This document shows positions 29,510 to 37,860 of a stretch of DNA of 64,000 nt, piece after piece (the first letter of the stretch is position 1; each line of letters begins with the position of its first letter). The DNA lies in assembly GCF_000155735.2 (NCBI RefSeq), contig NC_020908.1, forward strand, positions 5,021,501 through 5,085,500. The letters are read 5' to 3'. The DNA comes from Octadecabacter arcticus 238 (GTDB taxonomy: Bacteria > Pseudomonadota > Alphaproteobacteria > Rhodobacterales > Rhodobacteraceae). Below the pieces are notes generated by a model. The model did not search any database and was not told where the DNA came from. It saw only the letters and a program-made list of their open reading frames with translations. A program made the position numbers and the translations under genes.

Positions 29510-29548
29510 AAGCTCAGCATTGAGTTTAAAATAAGAGCAAAAGGGCTC
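29510..29548 (+). promoter_or_regulatory. Candidate ANTAR (AmiR) antiterminator: tandem hexaloop hairpins
   Basis: Hairpin P1 is AAGCTC/GAGTTT (29510-29515 and 29522-29527, one G-U pair) with a six-base loop AGCATT. Seven bases later hairpin P2 is GAGC/GCTC (29535-29538 and 29545-29548) with a six-base loop AAAAGG. P2 occupies the 5' arm of the adjacent terminator, so P2 and the terminator are mutually exclusive. Tandem six-base-loop hairpins of this kind are what ANTAR proteins such as AmiR bind. Both loops start with the conserved A, but neither has the consensus G at position four, so this remains a hypothesis. Confidence 0.5.
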
Positions 29549-29600
29549 CTTGGAAACCAGTATATCTGGTAGTCAAGGAGCCCTTTTGCGTTTTCGACAG
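29537..29600 (+). terminator. Leader terminator upstream of the amide uptake operon
   Basis: A perfect 16-bp stem, GCAAAAGGGCTCCTTG (29537-29552) paired with CAAGGAGCCCTTTTGC (29574-29589), encloses a second small hairpin ACCAG/CTGGT, and is followed by GTTTTC after the TTTT within the 3' arm. It lies 38 bases before the binding-protein start, after a promoter-like sequence, so it looks like an attenuator rather than the terminator of the channel gene 187 bases upstream. Confidence 0.8.
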
Positions 29601-29627
29601 AATGAAACAACAACAGGGTGAAATGAA

Positions 29628-30878
29628 ATGAAAAGACGTGATTTTCTTCGATCGACTGGCGCATTGGGCGTTATGGGGACCGCAGGCGGGCTTTCAGCAC
29701 CAGCACTACTATTGGGAACTAGTTCGGCTTCTGCTCAAGTATTAGGTGACGACATTCCAGTTGGGCTCTTGTTTTCATTGACTGGCGCAGTCGCAGTTGT
29801 GGAGCACACGCTGCATGATGCGTCGCTCATGGCAATGGAAGAAATCAATGCGGCGGGTGGGATCCACGGGCGCATGCTTCGGCCGATCATTGAGGATCCG
29901 GCTTCCGATCCAGCGACTTACGCAGATCGAGCGCGCCGGCTCATGATCCGTGACAAATGTATCAGCGTCTTCGGTTCTTACACTTCTGCCAGTCGTCAAG
30001 CCGTGCTGCCAGTCGTCGAACAGCGGAACAACCTATACTGGTATCCAACCCTCTACGAAGGTCGCGAATGTTCGCGCAACGTCATGTACGGCGGCGCTGT
30101 TCCAAACCAGCAGCAGGACAATGTCATCGCTTGGGCAATTGAGAATTTTGGCCCGCGCTTCTATCTTCTTGGTAACAACTACGTTTATCCAAAAGAAGAA
30201 AACAACTACTGTAAGTCGCTGCTTGCAGAATTGGACGGCGAAGCTGTAAATGAAGAGTACGTTCCTATGGGGCATTCCGACTTCAGCTCGATCATCAACC
30301 GAATCCGTACTGAGAAGCCCGACGTGATCTTCTCTACCCTCGTTGGTGACTCAGATGTCGCATTTGCGCGTCAATACCTTGCGGCGGGATTAGATCCAAC
30401 ACAGATGCCGGTGCTCAGCTTGACGCGTTCAGAAGTTGAAGTGAAAGCCATCGGCGGCGAAGCAGCTGCTGGTCACTTCTCTTCCGCGCCTTACTTCATG
30501 AACACCTCGACTCCCGAGAACGAAAAGTTCGTTGAGGCCTACAAGAGTAAGTATGGCGGCGATGCGGTTACGCATTTCGTCAGCGAAGCTGCTTACTTCC
30601 AAGTCTACCAATTCAAAGCTGCACTCGAAAAATTGGATCCGGGAAATGTAACGACGGAGACAATTCGCGCAGCGGCCGTCGGCACTGAACTCTTAGCACC
30701 CCAAGGCAGTGTACTGATCGACGAAAACCTGCACACTCACTTATGGCCAAAAGTGGCAGAATGGCAGTCAGACGGTCAAGCCAAAGTGATCCTGGACTCT
30801 GCAGAACGCGTGGCTCCAAAGCCTTACGCCGCGTACGAGGGTCAAACCTGTACTGGTGCAGGTCTAGTCGAAACTTAA
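29628..30878 (+). CDS. Urea/amide ABC transporter, Tat-exported binding protein (UrtA-like)
   Basis: A 416-residue periplasmic binding protein of the branched-chain amino acid/urea/amide family. The N-terminus is a twin-arginine signal (MKRRDFLRSTGALGVMGTAGG). The mature part starts DDIPVGLLFSLTGAVAVVEHTLHDASLMAMEEINAAGG, typical of UrtA/FmdD/AmiC. The block LPVVEQRNNLYWYPTLYEGRECSRNVMYGGAVPNQQQ is strikingly close to the same block in the cytoplasmic AmiC encoded in this operon. It is therefore probably an exported paralogue recognising the same type of ligand (acetamide, urea or similar). It follows the leader terminator and precedes four transporter genes. Confidence 0.9.
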   Translation: MKRRDFLRSTGALGVMGTAGGLSAPALLLGTSSASAQVLGDDIPVGLLFSLTGAVAVVEHTLHDASLMAMEEINAAGGIHGRMLRPIIEDPASDPATYADRARRLMIRDKCISVFGSYTSASRQAVLPVVEQRNNLYWYPTLYEGRECSRNVMYGGAVPNQQQDNVIAWAIENFGPRFYLLGNNYVYPKEENNYCKSLLAELDGEAVNEEYVPMGHSDFSSIINRIRTEKPDVIFSTLVGDSDVAFARQYLAAGLDPTQMPVLSLTRSEVEVKAIGGEAAAGHFSSAPYFMNTSTPENEKFVEAYKSKYGGDAVTHFVSEAAYFQVYQFKAALEKLDPGNVTTETIRAAAVGTELLAPQGSVLIDENLHTHLWPKVAEWQSDGQAKVILDSAERVAPKPYAAYEGQTCTGAGLVET

Positions 30879-30887
30879 GCTTAACTT

Positions 30888-30918
30888 AGCGTCCCCGACG
30901 CGGCGCGCCGGGGACGCT
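30888..30918 (+). repeat. Intercistronic hairpin after the binding-protein gene
   Basis: AGCGTCCCCG (30888-30897) pairs perfectly with CGGGGACGCT (30909-30918) around an 11-base GC-rich loop. No T-run follows, so it is more likely an mRNA-stabilising or partial-attenuation hairpin. Such a structure would raise binding-protein levels relative to the permease genes that follow 45 bases later. Confidence 0.8.
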
Positions 30919-30962
30919 TGAACTGCTACTAGATTAGTAGATCATATCATTGGGGAAAGAAT

Positions 30963-31832
30963 ATGGACGTCGTTTTCAATCAGTTGTTTGCTGGTTTAAG
31001 CATGGCATCAATTTTGCTAATCATAGCACTTGGCCTGGCAATCATCTACGGTGCGATGGGTGTCATTAATCTAGCTCACGGTGAATTCGTGATGCTTGGC
31101 GCTTACACCACGTGGGCGTGCCAGCACTACTTAGGGTTTGGGATATTGCTGTCCTTACCCTTTGTGTTCGTGGTCGTAGGTGCAATTGGATGGTTAATTG
31201 AACGCACTATCGTTCAGAGGCTATATGACCGACCACTTGATACCATTCTCGCAACATGGGGCATCGGCATTATGCTCCAACAGCTGGTGCGAATTGTCAT
31301 TGGGCCAGAATCTCGTTTCGTTAGCGGCCCTGATTTTCTTCGAGGTAACTTAGAAATCGGCAATGTAGTGATGTCGAACTACCGAATTTTCGTGATATTC
31401 TTCTCAATAGCGGTTTTGTTGGCGACATGGGCGTTGCTTACTAAGACCGAGTTTGGAACAAAACTACGTGCGGTCATTCAAAACCGCAGCATTTCGGAAT
31501 GCTACGGAATTGAATCCAAACGCATCTATTCACTGACCTTCGCCTATGGTGCGGGATTGGCAGGGATTGCCGGAACGCTCATTACCCCCCTATTTAGTAC
31601 AATCCCAACAATGGGCACCAGTCTTGTGGTCGACGCCTTCCTTGTGGTGATCATCGGAGGTCTTGGCAGTATTATCGGCGCCGCCGCCGCCGCCGTTATG
31701 ATAGGCGAACTCACTGCTATGTTCTCGCTTGTTATCAACGATACACTTGGGCGCATCGGTGTATTGGCTTGTGTGATCGTACTCATCCGTCTGCGCCCGC
31801 GCGGCCTCTTCCCTGAAAACACCCGTGGTTAA
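30963..31832 (+). CDS. Urea/amide ABC transporter, permease UrtB-like
   Basis: A 289-residue inner-membrane permease of the LivH/UrtB type with about eight helices. Typical sequences are GLAIIYGAMGVINLAHGEFVMLGAY near the N-terminus, LRAVIQNRSISECYGIESKRIYSLTFAYGAGLAGIAGTL (coupling loop with the ATPase) and the C-terminal RLRPRGLFPENTRG. It forms the translocation path with the UrtC-like partner. The start follows GGGGAAAG. It is the second transporter gene, separated from the binding protein by a hairpin. Confidence 0.9.
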   Translation: MDVVFNQLFAGLSMASILLIIALGLAIIYGAMGVINLAHGEFVMLGAYTTWACQHYLGFGILLSLPFVFVVVGAIGWLIERTIVQRLYDRPLDTILATWGIGIMLQQLVRIVIGPESRFVSGPDFLRGNLEIGNVVMSNYRIFVIFFSIAVLLATWALLTKTEFGTKLRAVIQNRSISECYGIESKRIYSLTFAYGAGLAGIAGTLITPLFSTIPTMGTSLVVDAFLVVIIGGLGSIIGAAAAAVMIGELTAMFSLVINDTLGRIGVLACVIVLIRLRPRGLFPENTRG

Positions 31833-31841
31833 GGACGCATC

Positions 31842-32948
31842 ATGAGTAAAATTTTGAAATATGACCTCGTAGCCCTTCTCGTTTTGTTCATCATCGTCCT
31901 TTTTGGATTTCCGACGTTTCTCGGTTTCGATGGATATGAGCTGAATCTCTACTCTCGCTATCTCAGCCTTGGCATTGTCTCCATGGCACTTGCTCTCTCT
32001 TGGGGAACAACCGGGATTTTGAATCTTGGCCAAGCCGCAACGTTTGGTATCGGTTCTTACATCATGGCGATGCATCTGAAGATAAAAGGAAGTGCTGACC
32101 TGCCGGACTTTATGGTTTGGAACAATGTGGATGTTCTGCCTTGGTTTTGGGTCCCGTTCCATTCTTTGTCATTCACCCTTGTTGCTGGCCTTCTGATTCC
32201 CGCTTTGGTCGGCGGATTAATCGGAGTCTTTATGTTCAGAGCCAGAATTTCTGGAGTGTTTGTTGCGGTCATCACCTTAGCATTTCTGGTAGCGTTCCAG
32301 CTTCTAGTTGTTAATTATCAAGGATATACTGGCGGCCAAAACGGCCTGACGGGTCTTGCACCGCTGACTCTGTTTGGATGGACCGTTGATACGTACAGTA
32401 TCCAATTTTACTATCTTGTGGCAGGCTGTCTAATCGCCGCATTGGTGATCGGCCTGTATCTTGTTCACAGCAAATTCGGCTTGATTCTCCGCGCGATCCG
32501 TGAAGACGCAAATCGTACCCGTTTCTTTGGGTACAATGTTGCATCCTATGAGACCGTCATCTTTTGCATCTCCGCAGCACTCGCAGGGTGGTCAGGAATG
32601 CTCTACACGCTCGTGCTTCAATTTGCCTCTCCTACTTACATGAGTGTTTCATTTAGCTTGGGCATTGTTATTTGGTGTGCAGTTGGTGGCCGCAATTCTG
32701 TTATCGCTGCAGCCGTTGGCGCAATAATTGTGAATATTCTCCAAGGCAAACTTTCAGATGTCTATGTTGAAGGGTGGCACATGATGCTCGGGGCTACATT
32801 CGTTCTTGTAGTCTTGTTCATGCCTCGCGGCCTGCACGGTTTAGTCGGAACAGTGTGGCATCGGTTGTCTCAACGAAAAGCCGATAAAAAACCTCAAACG
32901 GTACTCAGCAAAAAGGCCAAAACCGGCCAGACAGAAGGGGGTCGCTGA
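31842..32948 (+). CDS. Urea/amide ABC transporter, permease UrtC-like
   Basis: A 368-residue LivM/UrtC-type inner-membrane permease with about ten helices. Markers are LSWGTTGILNLGQAATFGIGSYIMAMHL, the TGGQNGLTGLAPLTLFG periplasmic segment characteristic of UrtC, and LILRAIREDANRTRFFGYNVASYE (ATPase contact). The C-terminus is extended and basic (QRKADKKPQTVLSKKAKTGQTEGGR). It starts 9 bases after the UrtB-like gene and its stop directly abuts the ATPase start. Confidence 0.9.
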   Translation: MSKILKYDLVALLVLFIIVLFGFPTFLGFDGYELNLYSRYLSLGIVSMALALSWGTTGILNLGQAATFGIGSYIMAMHLKIKGSADLPDFMVWNNVDVLPWFWVPFHSLSFTLVAGLLIPALVGGLIGVFMFRARISGVFVAVITLAFLVAFQLLVVNYQGYTGGQNGLTGLAPLTLFGWTVDTYSIQFYYLVAGCLIAALVIGLYLVHSKFGLILRAIREDANRTRFFGYNVASYETVIFCISAALAGWSGMLYTLVLQFASPTYMSVSFSLGIVIWCAVGGRNSVIAAAVGAIIVNILQGKLSDVYVEGWHMMLGATFVLVVLFMPRGLHGLVGTVWHRLSQRKADKKPQTVLSKKAKTGQTEGGR

Positions 32949-33677
32949 ATGGCACTTTTGGAAATCTCAGATTTAAACGTACAATTTGGTGGCCTTAAGG
33001 CTGTAGATGCTTTCGACCTTACTGTTAGTAAGGGTGAGATTCTCTGCCTTCTTGGACCAAATGGCGCAGGAAAATCCACGACGCTCGATTTGATTTGCGG
33101 CAAGACCCAGCCTGACGGGGGGGTAATCCTGTTCGACGGCCACGAGATTTCAAACATGCTTGAATTTCAACGAGCAAGGCTCGGTATTGGCCGAAAGTTC
33201 CAAGTTCCGACAGTATTCAAAGAGCTTACTGTAAACGAAAACCTACGGGTGGCACGTTCGAAACATTATCGGATTATTGATACGCTAATGAATTTTGGCG
33301 ACAGTAACAGCAGCAAAGTCGACAGTATTCTTGAGTTGATAGGTCTCACTGATCGACGCAGTGAAATGGCTGGAAACTTGTCGCACGGCGAAACGCAGTG
33401 GCTAGAAATTGCCATGCTCATCGCTCAGGACAGCAAGCTCATCCTGATGGATGAACCGACCGCTGGCATGACAATCCAAGAAACCCAAAAAACGGCAGAA
33501 ATATTTGCAACGCTCAAAGAAGAGCACGCATTGATCGTAGTTGAGCATGACATGTCCTTTGTTCGCAAAGTTGCGGATTCGATAACTGTGATGGCACAGG
33601 GCAAGAAGCTTGCCGAGGGAACGGTCACCGAGATCGAGAATAACGAGGATGTCAAATCCGCCTATTTGGGACACTAA
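32949..33677 (+). CDS. Urea/amide ABC transporter, ATPase UrtD-like
   Basis: A 242-residue ABC ATPase of the LivG/UrtD type. Walker A is GPNGAGKST (about 37-45); the Q-loop GIGRKFQVPTVFKELTVNENL is the typical UrtD version; the signature NLSHGETQWLEIAMLI replaces LSGGQ as in UrtD; Walker B is KLILMDEPTAGMT, with the switch His in LIVVEHDMSFVRKVAD. It works with the UrtE-like ATPase as a heterodimer. Confidence 0.92.
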   Translation: MALLEISDLNVQFGGLKAVDAFDLTVSKGEILCLLGPNGAGKSTTLDLICGKTQPDGGVILFDGHEISNMLEFQRARLGIGRKFQVPTVFKELTVNENLRVARSKHYRIIDTLMNFGDSNSSKVDSILELIGLTDRRSEMAGNLSHGETQWLEIAMLIAQDSKLILMDEPTAGMTIQETQKTAEIFATLKEEHALIVVEHDMSFVRKVADSITVMAQGKKLAEGTVTEIENNEDVKSAYLGH

Positions 33678-33680
33678 ACA

Positions 33681-34382
33681 ATGAGCATCCTTCAAGCCAC
33701 TAATCTCTATTCCTACTACGGCAAAAGCCCGGTTATCCAAGATGTGTCATTCAATATGGAAGAGGGCGAAATTGTCTCTGTGCTTGGGCGCAATGGCGTT
33801 GGAAAAACAACGCTCTTGAAAACTATTATGGGACTCACTGACAATGCAACCGGTGGTCTCATGTTCAACGGTCAGGACATTTTAAACAAACGCACGTCTG
33901 AAAGAGCGAAATTGGGCATCGGTTATATACCGCAAGGGCGCGAAGTTATCCCGCGTTTCACTGTGCGAGAAAATATCGTCATGGGAACTTATGCGCGGAC
34001 AGACGGAAACAGAAACATACCTGAATACTTGTTTGAGATGTTTCCTATTCTTCGAGATTTTTTGAACCGGCGCGGCGGAGATCTCTCGGGAGGGCAGCAG
34101 CAGCAACTTGCGATTGCCCGAGCGCTCGCGATGGACCCTGAAATACTAATTCTTGATGAACCAACGGAGGGCATTCAGCCTAACGTCGTCAAGGAGATCG
34201 AAGAAGCAATTGTTCATCTCAATCGTGATCGCGGTATCAGCATTATTATCGTTGAACAGAACATTCCGTTCGCACGTAAGGCATCTGATCGCTTCGTTGT
34301 GATGGACAAGGGCAAGATCGTCGTGACTGGCATGAAGGAGGAACTGACTGACGACGTCGTTGAACGACATCTTACATTCTAA
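33681..34382 (+). CDS. Urea/amide ABC transporter, ATPase UrtE-like
   Basis: A 233-residue ABC ATPase of the LivF/UrtE type. Walker A is GRNGVGKTT (about 35-43), the Q-loop GIGYIPQGREVIPRFTVREN, the signature LSGGQQQQLAIARALAMDP, Walker B ILILDEPTEGIQPN and the switch His region ...VEQNIPFARKASDRF, where the usual His is Gln as in most LivF/UrtE proteins. It starts 3 bases after the UrtD-like gene and precedes amiE by 53 bases. Confidence 0.92.
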   Translation: MSILQATNLYSYYGKSPVIQDVSFNMEEGEIVSVLGRNGVGKTTLLKTIMGLTDNATGGLMFNGQDILNKRTSERAKLGIGYIPQGREVIPRFTVRENIVMGTYARTDGNRNIPEYLFEMFPILRDFLNRRGGDLSGGQQQQLAIARALAMDPEILILDEPTEGIQPNVVKEIEEAIVHLNRDRGISIIIVEQNIPFARKASDRFVVMDKGKIVVTGMKEELTDDVVERHLTF

Positions 34383-34435
34383 AGGCCAATAACCTGAGCC
34401 AGCACTGAAAACCTACATTTTATAAGGATACTAAC

Positions 34436-35479
34436 ATGAGACATGGTGACATTTCTAGCAGCAACAGCACCGTCGGAGTGGCCGTCGTTAACTACAAGAT
34501 GCCGCGCTTACATACAAAGGCGGAAGTCTTGGAGAATGCCGAAAAGATCGGCGAGATGATCATTGGAATGAAGCAAGGGCTTCCGGGAATGGACCTGGTG
34601 GTTTTCCCAGAATACAGCACGCAGGGCATCATGTATGACCCAGATGAAATGATGGAGACAGCCGCAACTGTACCGGGCGACGAAACTGAAGTGTTTGCTC
34701 GAGCGTGTCGCAAAGCAAACACTTGGGGCGTTTTCTCAATTACTGGAGAACGTCATGAACAGCACCCCAATAAGAACCCATACAACACACTAATCCTTAT
34801 GAATAATAAGGGTGAAATCGTGCAAAAGTATCGCAAGATCATGCCTTGGTGTCCCATCGAGGGATGGTGCCCTGGTGGGGAGACGTTCGTTGCTGAAGGT
34901 CCGAAGGGAATGAAGATCAGCTTGATCATCTGTGACGATGGAAATTACCCCGAAATCTGGCGCGACTGCGCGATGAAGGGCGCAGAACTCATCGTTCGCT
35001 GCCAAGGTTACATGTATCCGGCGAAAGAACAGCAGATCATGATGTCGAAAGCAATGGCTTGGGCCAACAATTGCTATGTTGCTGTCGCCAACGCTTCAGG
35101 TTTTGATGGGGTCTACTCCTACTTTGGCCATTCAGCGATTATTGGGTTTGATGGCCGAACGCTCGGTGAATGTGGTGAAGAAGACATGGGCATCCAGTAT
35201 GCACAGCTTTCAATTCCAGAAATCCGTGATGCACGCGCAAACGACCAATCTCAGAACCACCTCTTTAAGCTGCTTCATCGTGGCTACACAGGTGTTCATG
35301 CATCTGGTGATGGAGACAAGGGGGTCGCAGAGTGTCCCTTCGACTTCTACAAAAACTGGGTGAACGACGCAGAGAAAACTCGAGAAGACGTAGAAAAGAT
35401 CACCCGAACGACTGTCGGAGTTGCGGAGTGTCCAGTCGGCAATCTCCCTACAGGTGCAAAGGAAAAAGAAGCGGACTGA
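34436..35479 (+). CDS. amiE: Aliphatic amidase
   Basis: A 347-residue cytosolic nitrilase-superfamily enzyme hydrolysing short aliphatic amides such as acetamide to the carboxylate and ammonia. It is very close to Pseudomonas AmiE from the first residues ([10 protein letters not shown]) and has the same length. The Glu-Lys-Cys triad is at E59 (VVFPEYS), K134 (KYRKIMPW) and C166 ([13 protein letters not shown]), exactly the Pseudomonas numbering. AAGGAT precedes ATG 34436. Its position between the importer genes and amiBCR makes it the catabolic centre of the operon. Formamidase AmiF is the nearest alternative but is less similar at the N-terminus. Confidence 0.96.
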   Translation: MRHGDISSSNSTVGVAVVNYKMPRLHTKAEVLENAEKIGEMIIGMKQGLPGMDLVVFPEYSTQGIMYDPDEMMETAATVPGDETEVFARACRKANTWGVFSITGERHEQHPNKNPYNTLILMNNKGEIVQKYRKIMPWCPIEGWCPGGETFVAEGPKGMKISLIICDDGNYPEIWRDCAMKGAELIVRCQGYMYPAKEQQIMMSKAMAWANNCYVAVANASGFDGVYSYFGHSAIIGFDGRTLGECGEEDMGIQYAQLSIPEIRDARANDQSQNHLFKLLHRGYTGVHASGDGDKGVAECPFDFYKNWVNDAEKTREDVEKITRTTVGVAECPVGNLPTGAKEKEAD

Positions 35480-35487
35480 CAGTCATA

Positions 35488-35534
35488 GGCGGCGCGGAAC
35501 TATAGGGCGCTCTCCCCGCCCTTTCCGCGCCGCC
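35488..35534 (+). repeat. Intercistronic hairpin between amiE and amiB
   Basis: A perfect 12-bp outer stem GGCGGCGCGGAA/TTCCGCGCCGCC (35488-35499 and 35523-35534) encloses an inner AGGGCG/CGCCCT stem. No T-run follows directly (ACTCTTAAATAA). It begins 9 bases after amiE and probably stabilises the upstream mRNA or limits read-through into the regulatory genes amiB, amiC and amiR. Confidence 0.8.
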
Positions 35535-35576
35535 ACTCTTAAATAACCTGCTGTTTTGCAGAAAGTTGGATTGTTA

Positions 35577-36689
35577 ATGCCATACCTGACGGACAAAATT
35601 CAAAGTACACAGCGCGACGAACGTGCGAAGCGCGCCTTAGAGGCTGAAAACCGTTCACCATCGAATTCGAATGCGTCGGTGAACGCTGTTGGCTTATCCA
35701 ACGCTCGCTTTAAACTCGACCTTGGTGAAATCGAGACCGGATTGCGTGACCACATCATTGGCCAGGATGCGGCCATTGAAGTGCTTATGCAGCACATGAA
35801 AACTATCTGTGTGGATATTGGGGATGCTCGCAAACCCCTGGCTTCAATATTGTTCACCGGTCCGACTGGTGTCGGAAAGACTGAAATGGTTCGTCTGCTC
35901 GCACGTGGCATATACGGCGACGCAGACGCGGTATGTCGGATAGATATGAATACATTGGCGCAGGAGCATTACTCCGCCGCACTTACCGGTGCACCCCCTG
36001 GATATGTAGGTTCCAAAGAAGGTACTACAATTCTAAATCAAGACAAGATCGAGGGCACTCGAAACCTGCCCGGTATTGTTTTGTTTGATGAGCTGGAAAA
36101 AGCCAGCAACGAGGTGGTCATGGCACTGTTGAATGTGCTGGACAACGGAATGCTTACCGTTGCCTCTGGCGAAAAAACGATCTCCTTTCGAAATGCTATC
36201 ATCTTCATGACAAGCAACCTTGGTGCCGAGGAACTTAACGAATTTAGGTCACGAAAAGCCAAACTGTTAGATGCTTTTCGTCCCAAAAAGGATAGCGAAA
36301 GCAAGCACGTCATGATGGATTGTCTCCTCAAACGCTTCCCTCCAGAATTTATAAATCGGATTGATTGTATCGAGACCTTCAACTGGATCGATGGAAAGCA
36401 GATCCCAGAAATCCTAGCAGTTGAAGTCGAAAAGCTAAATACGCGGTTGGCCAAGCATGGCTACCGTCTTGAGTTAGAACCCGACGTTGAGAAATTTCTT
36501 GCTCAGCAAGGCTTCGACGAACGTTTTGGAGCACGTGAGCTGCGGCGAACAATCCGAAAGCACCTGGAGTTTCCCCTTGCAGACTTTCTACTCTCTATCG
36601 AAAATGATAGTGATATCGGGGTTGAAGCAGCAGTGCTCTTGGCCAATTTAGATCAAAACAAGATAATCTTTGAGCGAAAGCACACCTAG
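35577..36689 (+). CDS. amiB: AmiB-type AAA+ ATPase (Clp-like)
   Basis: A 370-residue AAA+ protein of the ClpX/ClpA second-domain type. Walker A is FTGPTGVGKTE (about 95-105), Walker B IVLFDELEKAS (about 167-177), the pore-loop-like segment is GAPPGYVGSKEG, sensor 1 is IFMTSNLG, and the C-terminal ClpB_D2-small domain ends with FDERFGARELRRTIRKHLEFPLADFLL (sensor 2 GAR). In Pseudomonas the second ami gene encodes such a chaperone-like ATPase, whose function is poorly understood. ATG 35577 is chosen over a TTG seven codons upstream because MPYLTDKI resembles the family start. amiC follows within 9 bases. Confidence 0.85.
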   Translation: MPYLTDKIQSTQRDERAKRALEAENRSPSNSNASVNAVGLSNARFKLDLGEIETGLRDHIIGQDAAIEVLMQHMKTICVDIGDARKPLASILFTGPTGVGKTEMVRLLARGIYGDADAVCRIDMNTLAQEHYSAALTGAPPGYVGSKEGTTILNQDKIEGTRNLPGIVLFDELEKASNEVVMALLNVLDNGMLTVASGEKTISFRNAIIFMTSNLGAEELNEFRSRKAKLLDAFRPKKDSESKHVMMDCLLKRFPPEFINRIDCIETFNWIDGKQIPEILAVEVEKLNTRLAKHGYRLELEPDVEKFLAQQGFDERFGARELRRTIRKHLEFPLADFLLSIENDSDIGVEAAVLLANLDQNKIIFERKHT

Positions 36690-36697
36690 TGACAAAA

Positions 36698-37852
36698 ATG
36701 AATCCTAAAGAAACTTGGAAAGTAGGAGTTTTATTCTCGACATTGGGTGTCACATCCATAATCGAGCAGTCACAGCGCAATGGCGCCTTACTTGCGATCG
36801 ACGAAATCAATGGAAATGGCGGTGTTCTGGGTAAAGAGATTGAACCCGTCTGTTACGATCCAGGTTCTGTGGTAAAGAAGTACGGCGAATTTGCTGAAAA
36901 ACTAATCCTAGAAGACAAAATAAGCGTCATCTTCGGCTGCTACATGTCGTCCTCACGCAAAGAAGTCCTTCCGATAGTCGAACGCCGGAATGCCTTATTC
37001 TTCTACCCAACGCTTTACGAAGGTTTCGAGTATTCGCCCAACGTTATGTACGGTGGCGCAACGCCAAATCAGAACAGCGTCCCTTTGGCTAACTACTTGA
37101 TGGAAAACCATGGCAAGCGCATCTTTTTCGTTGGGTCCGACTACATATATCCGAGAGAATCCAATCGCGTCATGCGAAATGTTCTTCGCCAAGGAGGCGG
37201 TGAAGTCGTCGGGGAAGAATACGTGCCACTCAATGCGGGGGCTTCACGGTTCAAGAGTATCCTCGCAAAGATTGCGGAGACAAAACCCGACGTTGTTTTC
37301 TCAACAGTCGTTGGTCAGAATTGCATTGATTTTTATACGACCTATTTCGAGGCCATCGGAAGCGGCTTGGAACATCCAATCGCAAGTCTTACAACAAATG
37401 AGGCTGAAATCGCTGAAATTGGGGTGGACGCATCTGCCGGTCATATAACTGCTGCTCCCTACTTCAGTTCAATCCGTTCAGAAGCGAACAAAAGGTTCAT
37501 CGAAAGTTACAAACAAAAATTCGGAACGATCATGGACGTGACATCTTGCTGCGAGGCAGCGTATTGTCAGGTTCATATGTTTGCTCGGGCCTTAGAGGAT
37601 TGTGGTGAGCTAGACACAGATGCTTTGCGAGAGGCGTTGTTAGGTATGACTTTCCAAGCGCCGCAAGGCGAGGTCAAAATAGATCCGGAAAATAACCATA
37701 CCTACCTCCAATCTCGGATTGGCGTAGTGAACAAGAGCGGCGAGTTCAAGATAAAGTCCAAGGTCAGACATATGATCAAGCCCGACCCATATTTGGTGAA
37801 CCCCGAAATCGACGACTGGAGCTTGCGGTCTCAGAAGATCGGCGAGACTTAA
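36698..37852 (+). CDS. amiC: AmiC amide-sensing regulator
   Basis: A cytosolic protein of 384 residues with a periplasmic-binding-protein fold but no signal peptide. In Pseudomonas AmiC binds acetamide and controls the antiterminator AmiR. Matching segments are VGVLFSTLGVTSIIEQSQRNGALLAIDEIN, VIFGCYMSSSRKEVLPIVERRNALFFYPTLYEGFEYSPNVMYGGATPNQNSVPLANYL, FVGSDYIYPRESNRVMR and the C-terminal DPYLVNPEIDDWS. A GTG at 36689, overlapping the amiB stop, is an alternative start. It is clearly paralogous to the exported binding protein at 29628. Confidence 0.93.
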   Translation: MNPKETWKVGVLFSTLGVTSIIEQSQRNGALLAIDEINGNGGVLGKEIEPVCYDPGSVVKKYGEFAEKLILEDKISVIFGCYMSSSRKEVLPIVERRNALFFYPTLYEGFEYSPNVMYGGATPNQNSVPLANYLMENHGKRIFFVGSDYIYPRESNRVMRNVLRQGGGEVVGEEYVPLNAGASRFKSILAKIAETKPDVVFSTVVGQNCIDFYTTYFEAIGSGLEHPIASLTTNEAEIAEIGVDASAGHITAAPYFSSIRSEANKRFIESYKQKFGTIMDVTSCCEAAYCQVHMFARALEDCGELDTDALREALLGMTFQAPQGEVKIDPENNHTYLQSRIGVVNKSGEFKIKSKVRHMIKPDPYLVNPEIDDWSLRSQKIGET

Positions 37853-37860
37853 GATATCTG

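Noticed and set aside
29500..29600. Guanidine (ykkC) riboswitch in the leader of the Urt-like operon
   Set aside because: Urt-like transporters can be riboswitch-controlled, but none of the conserved ykkC core segments or ACGR-loop hairpins is present.
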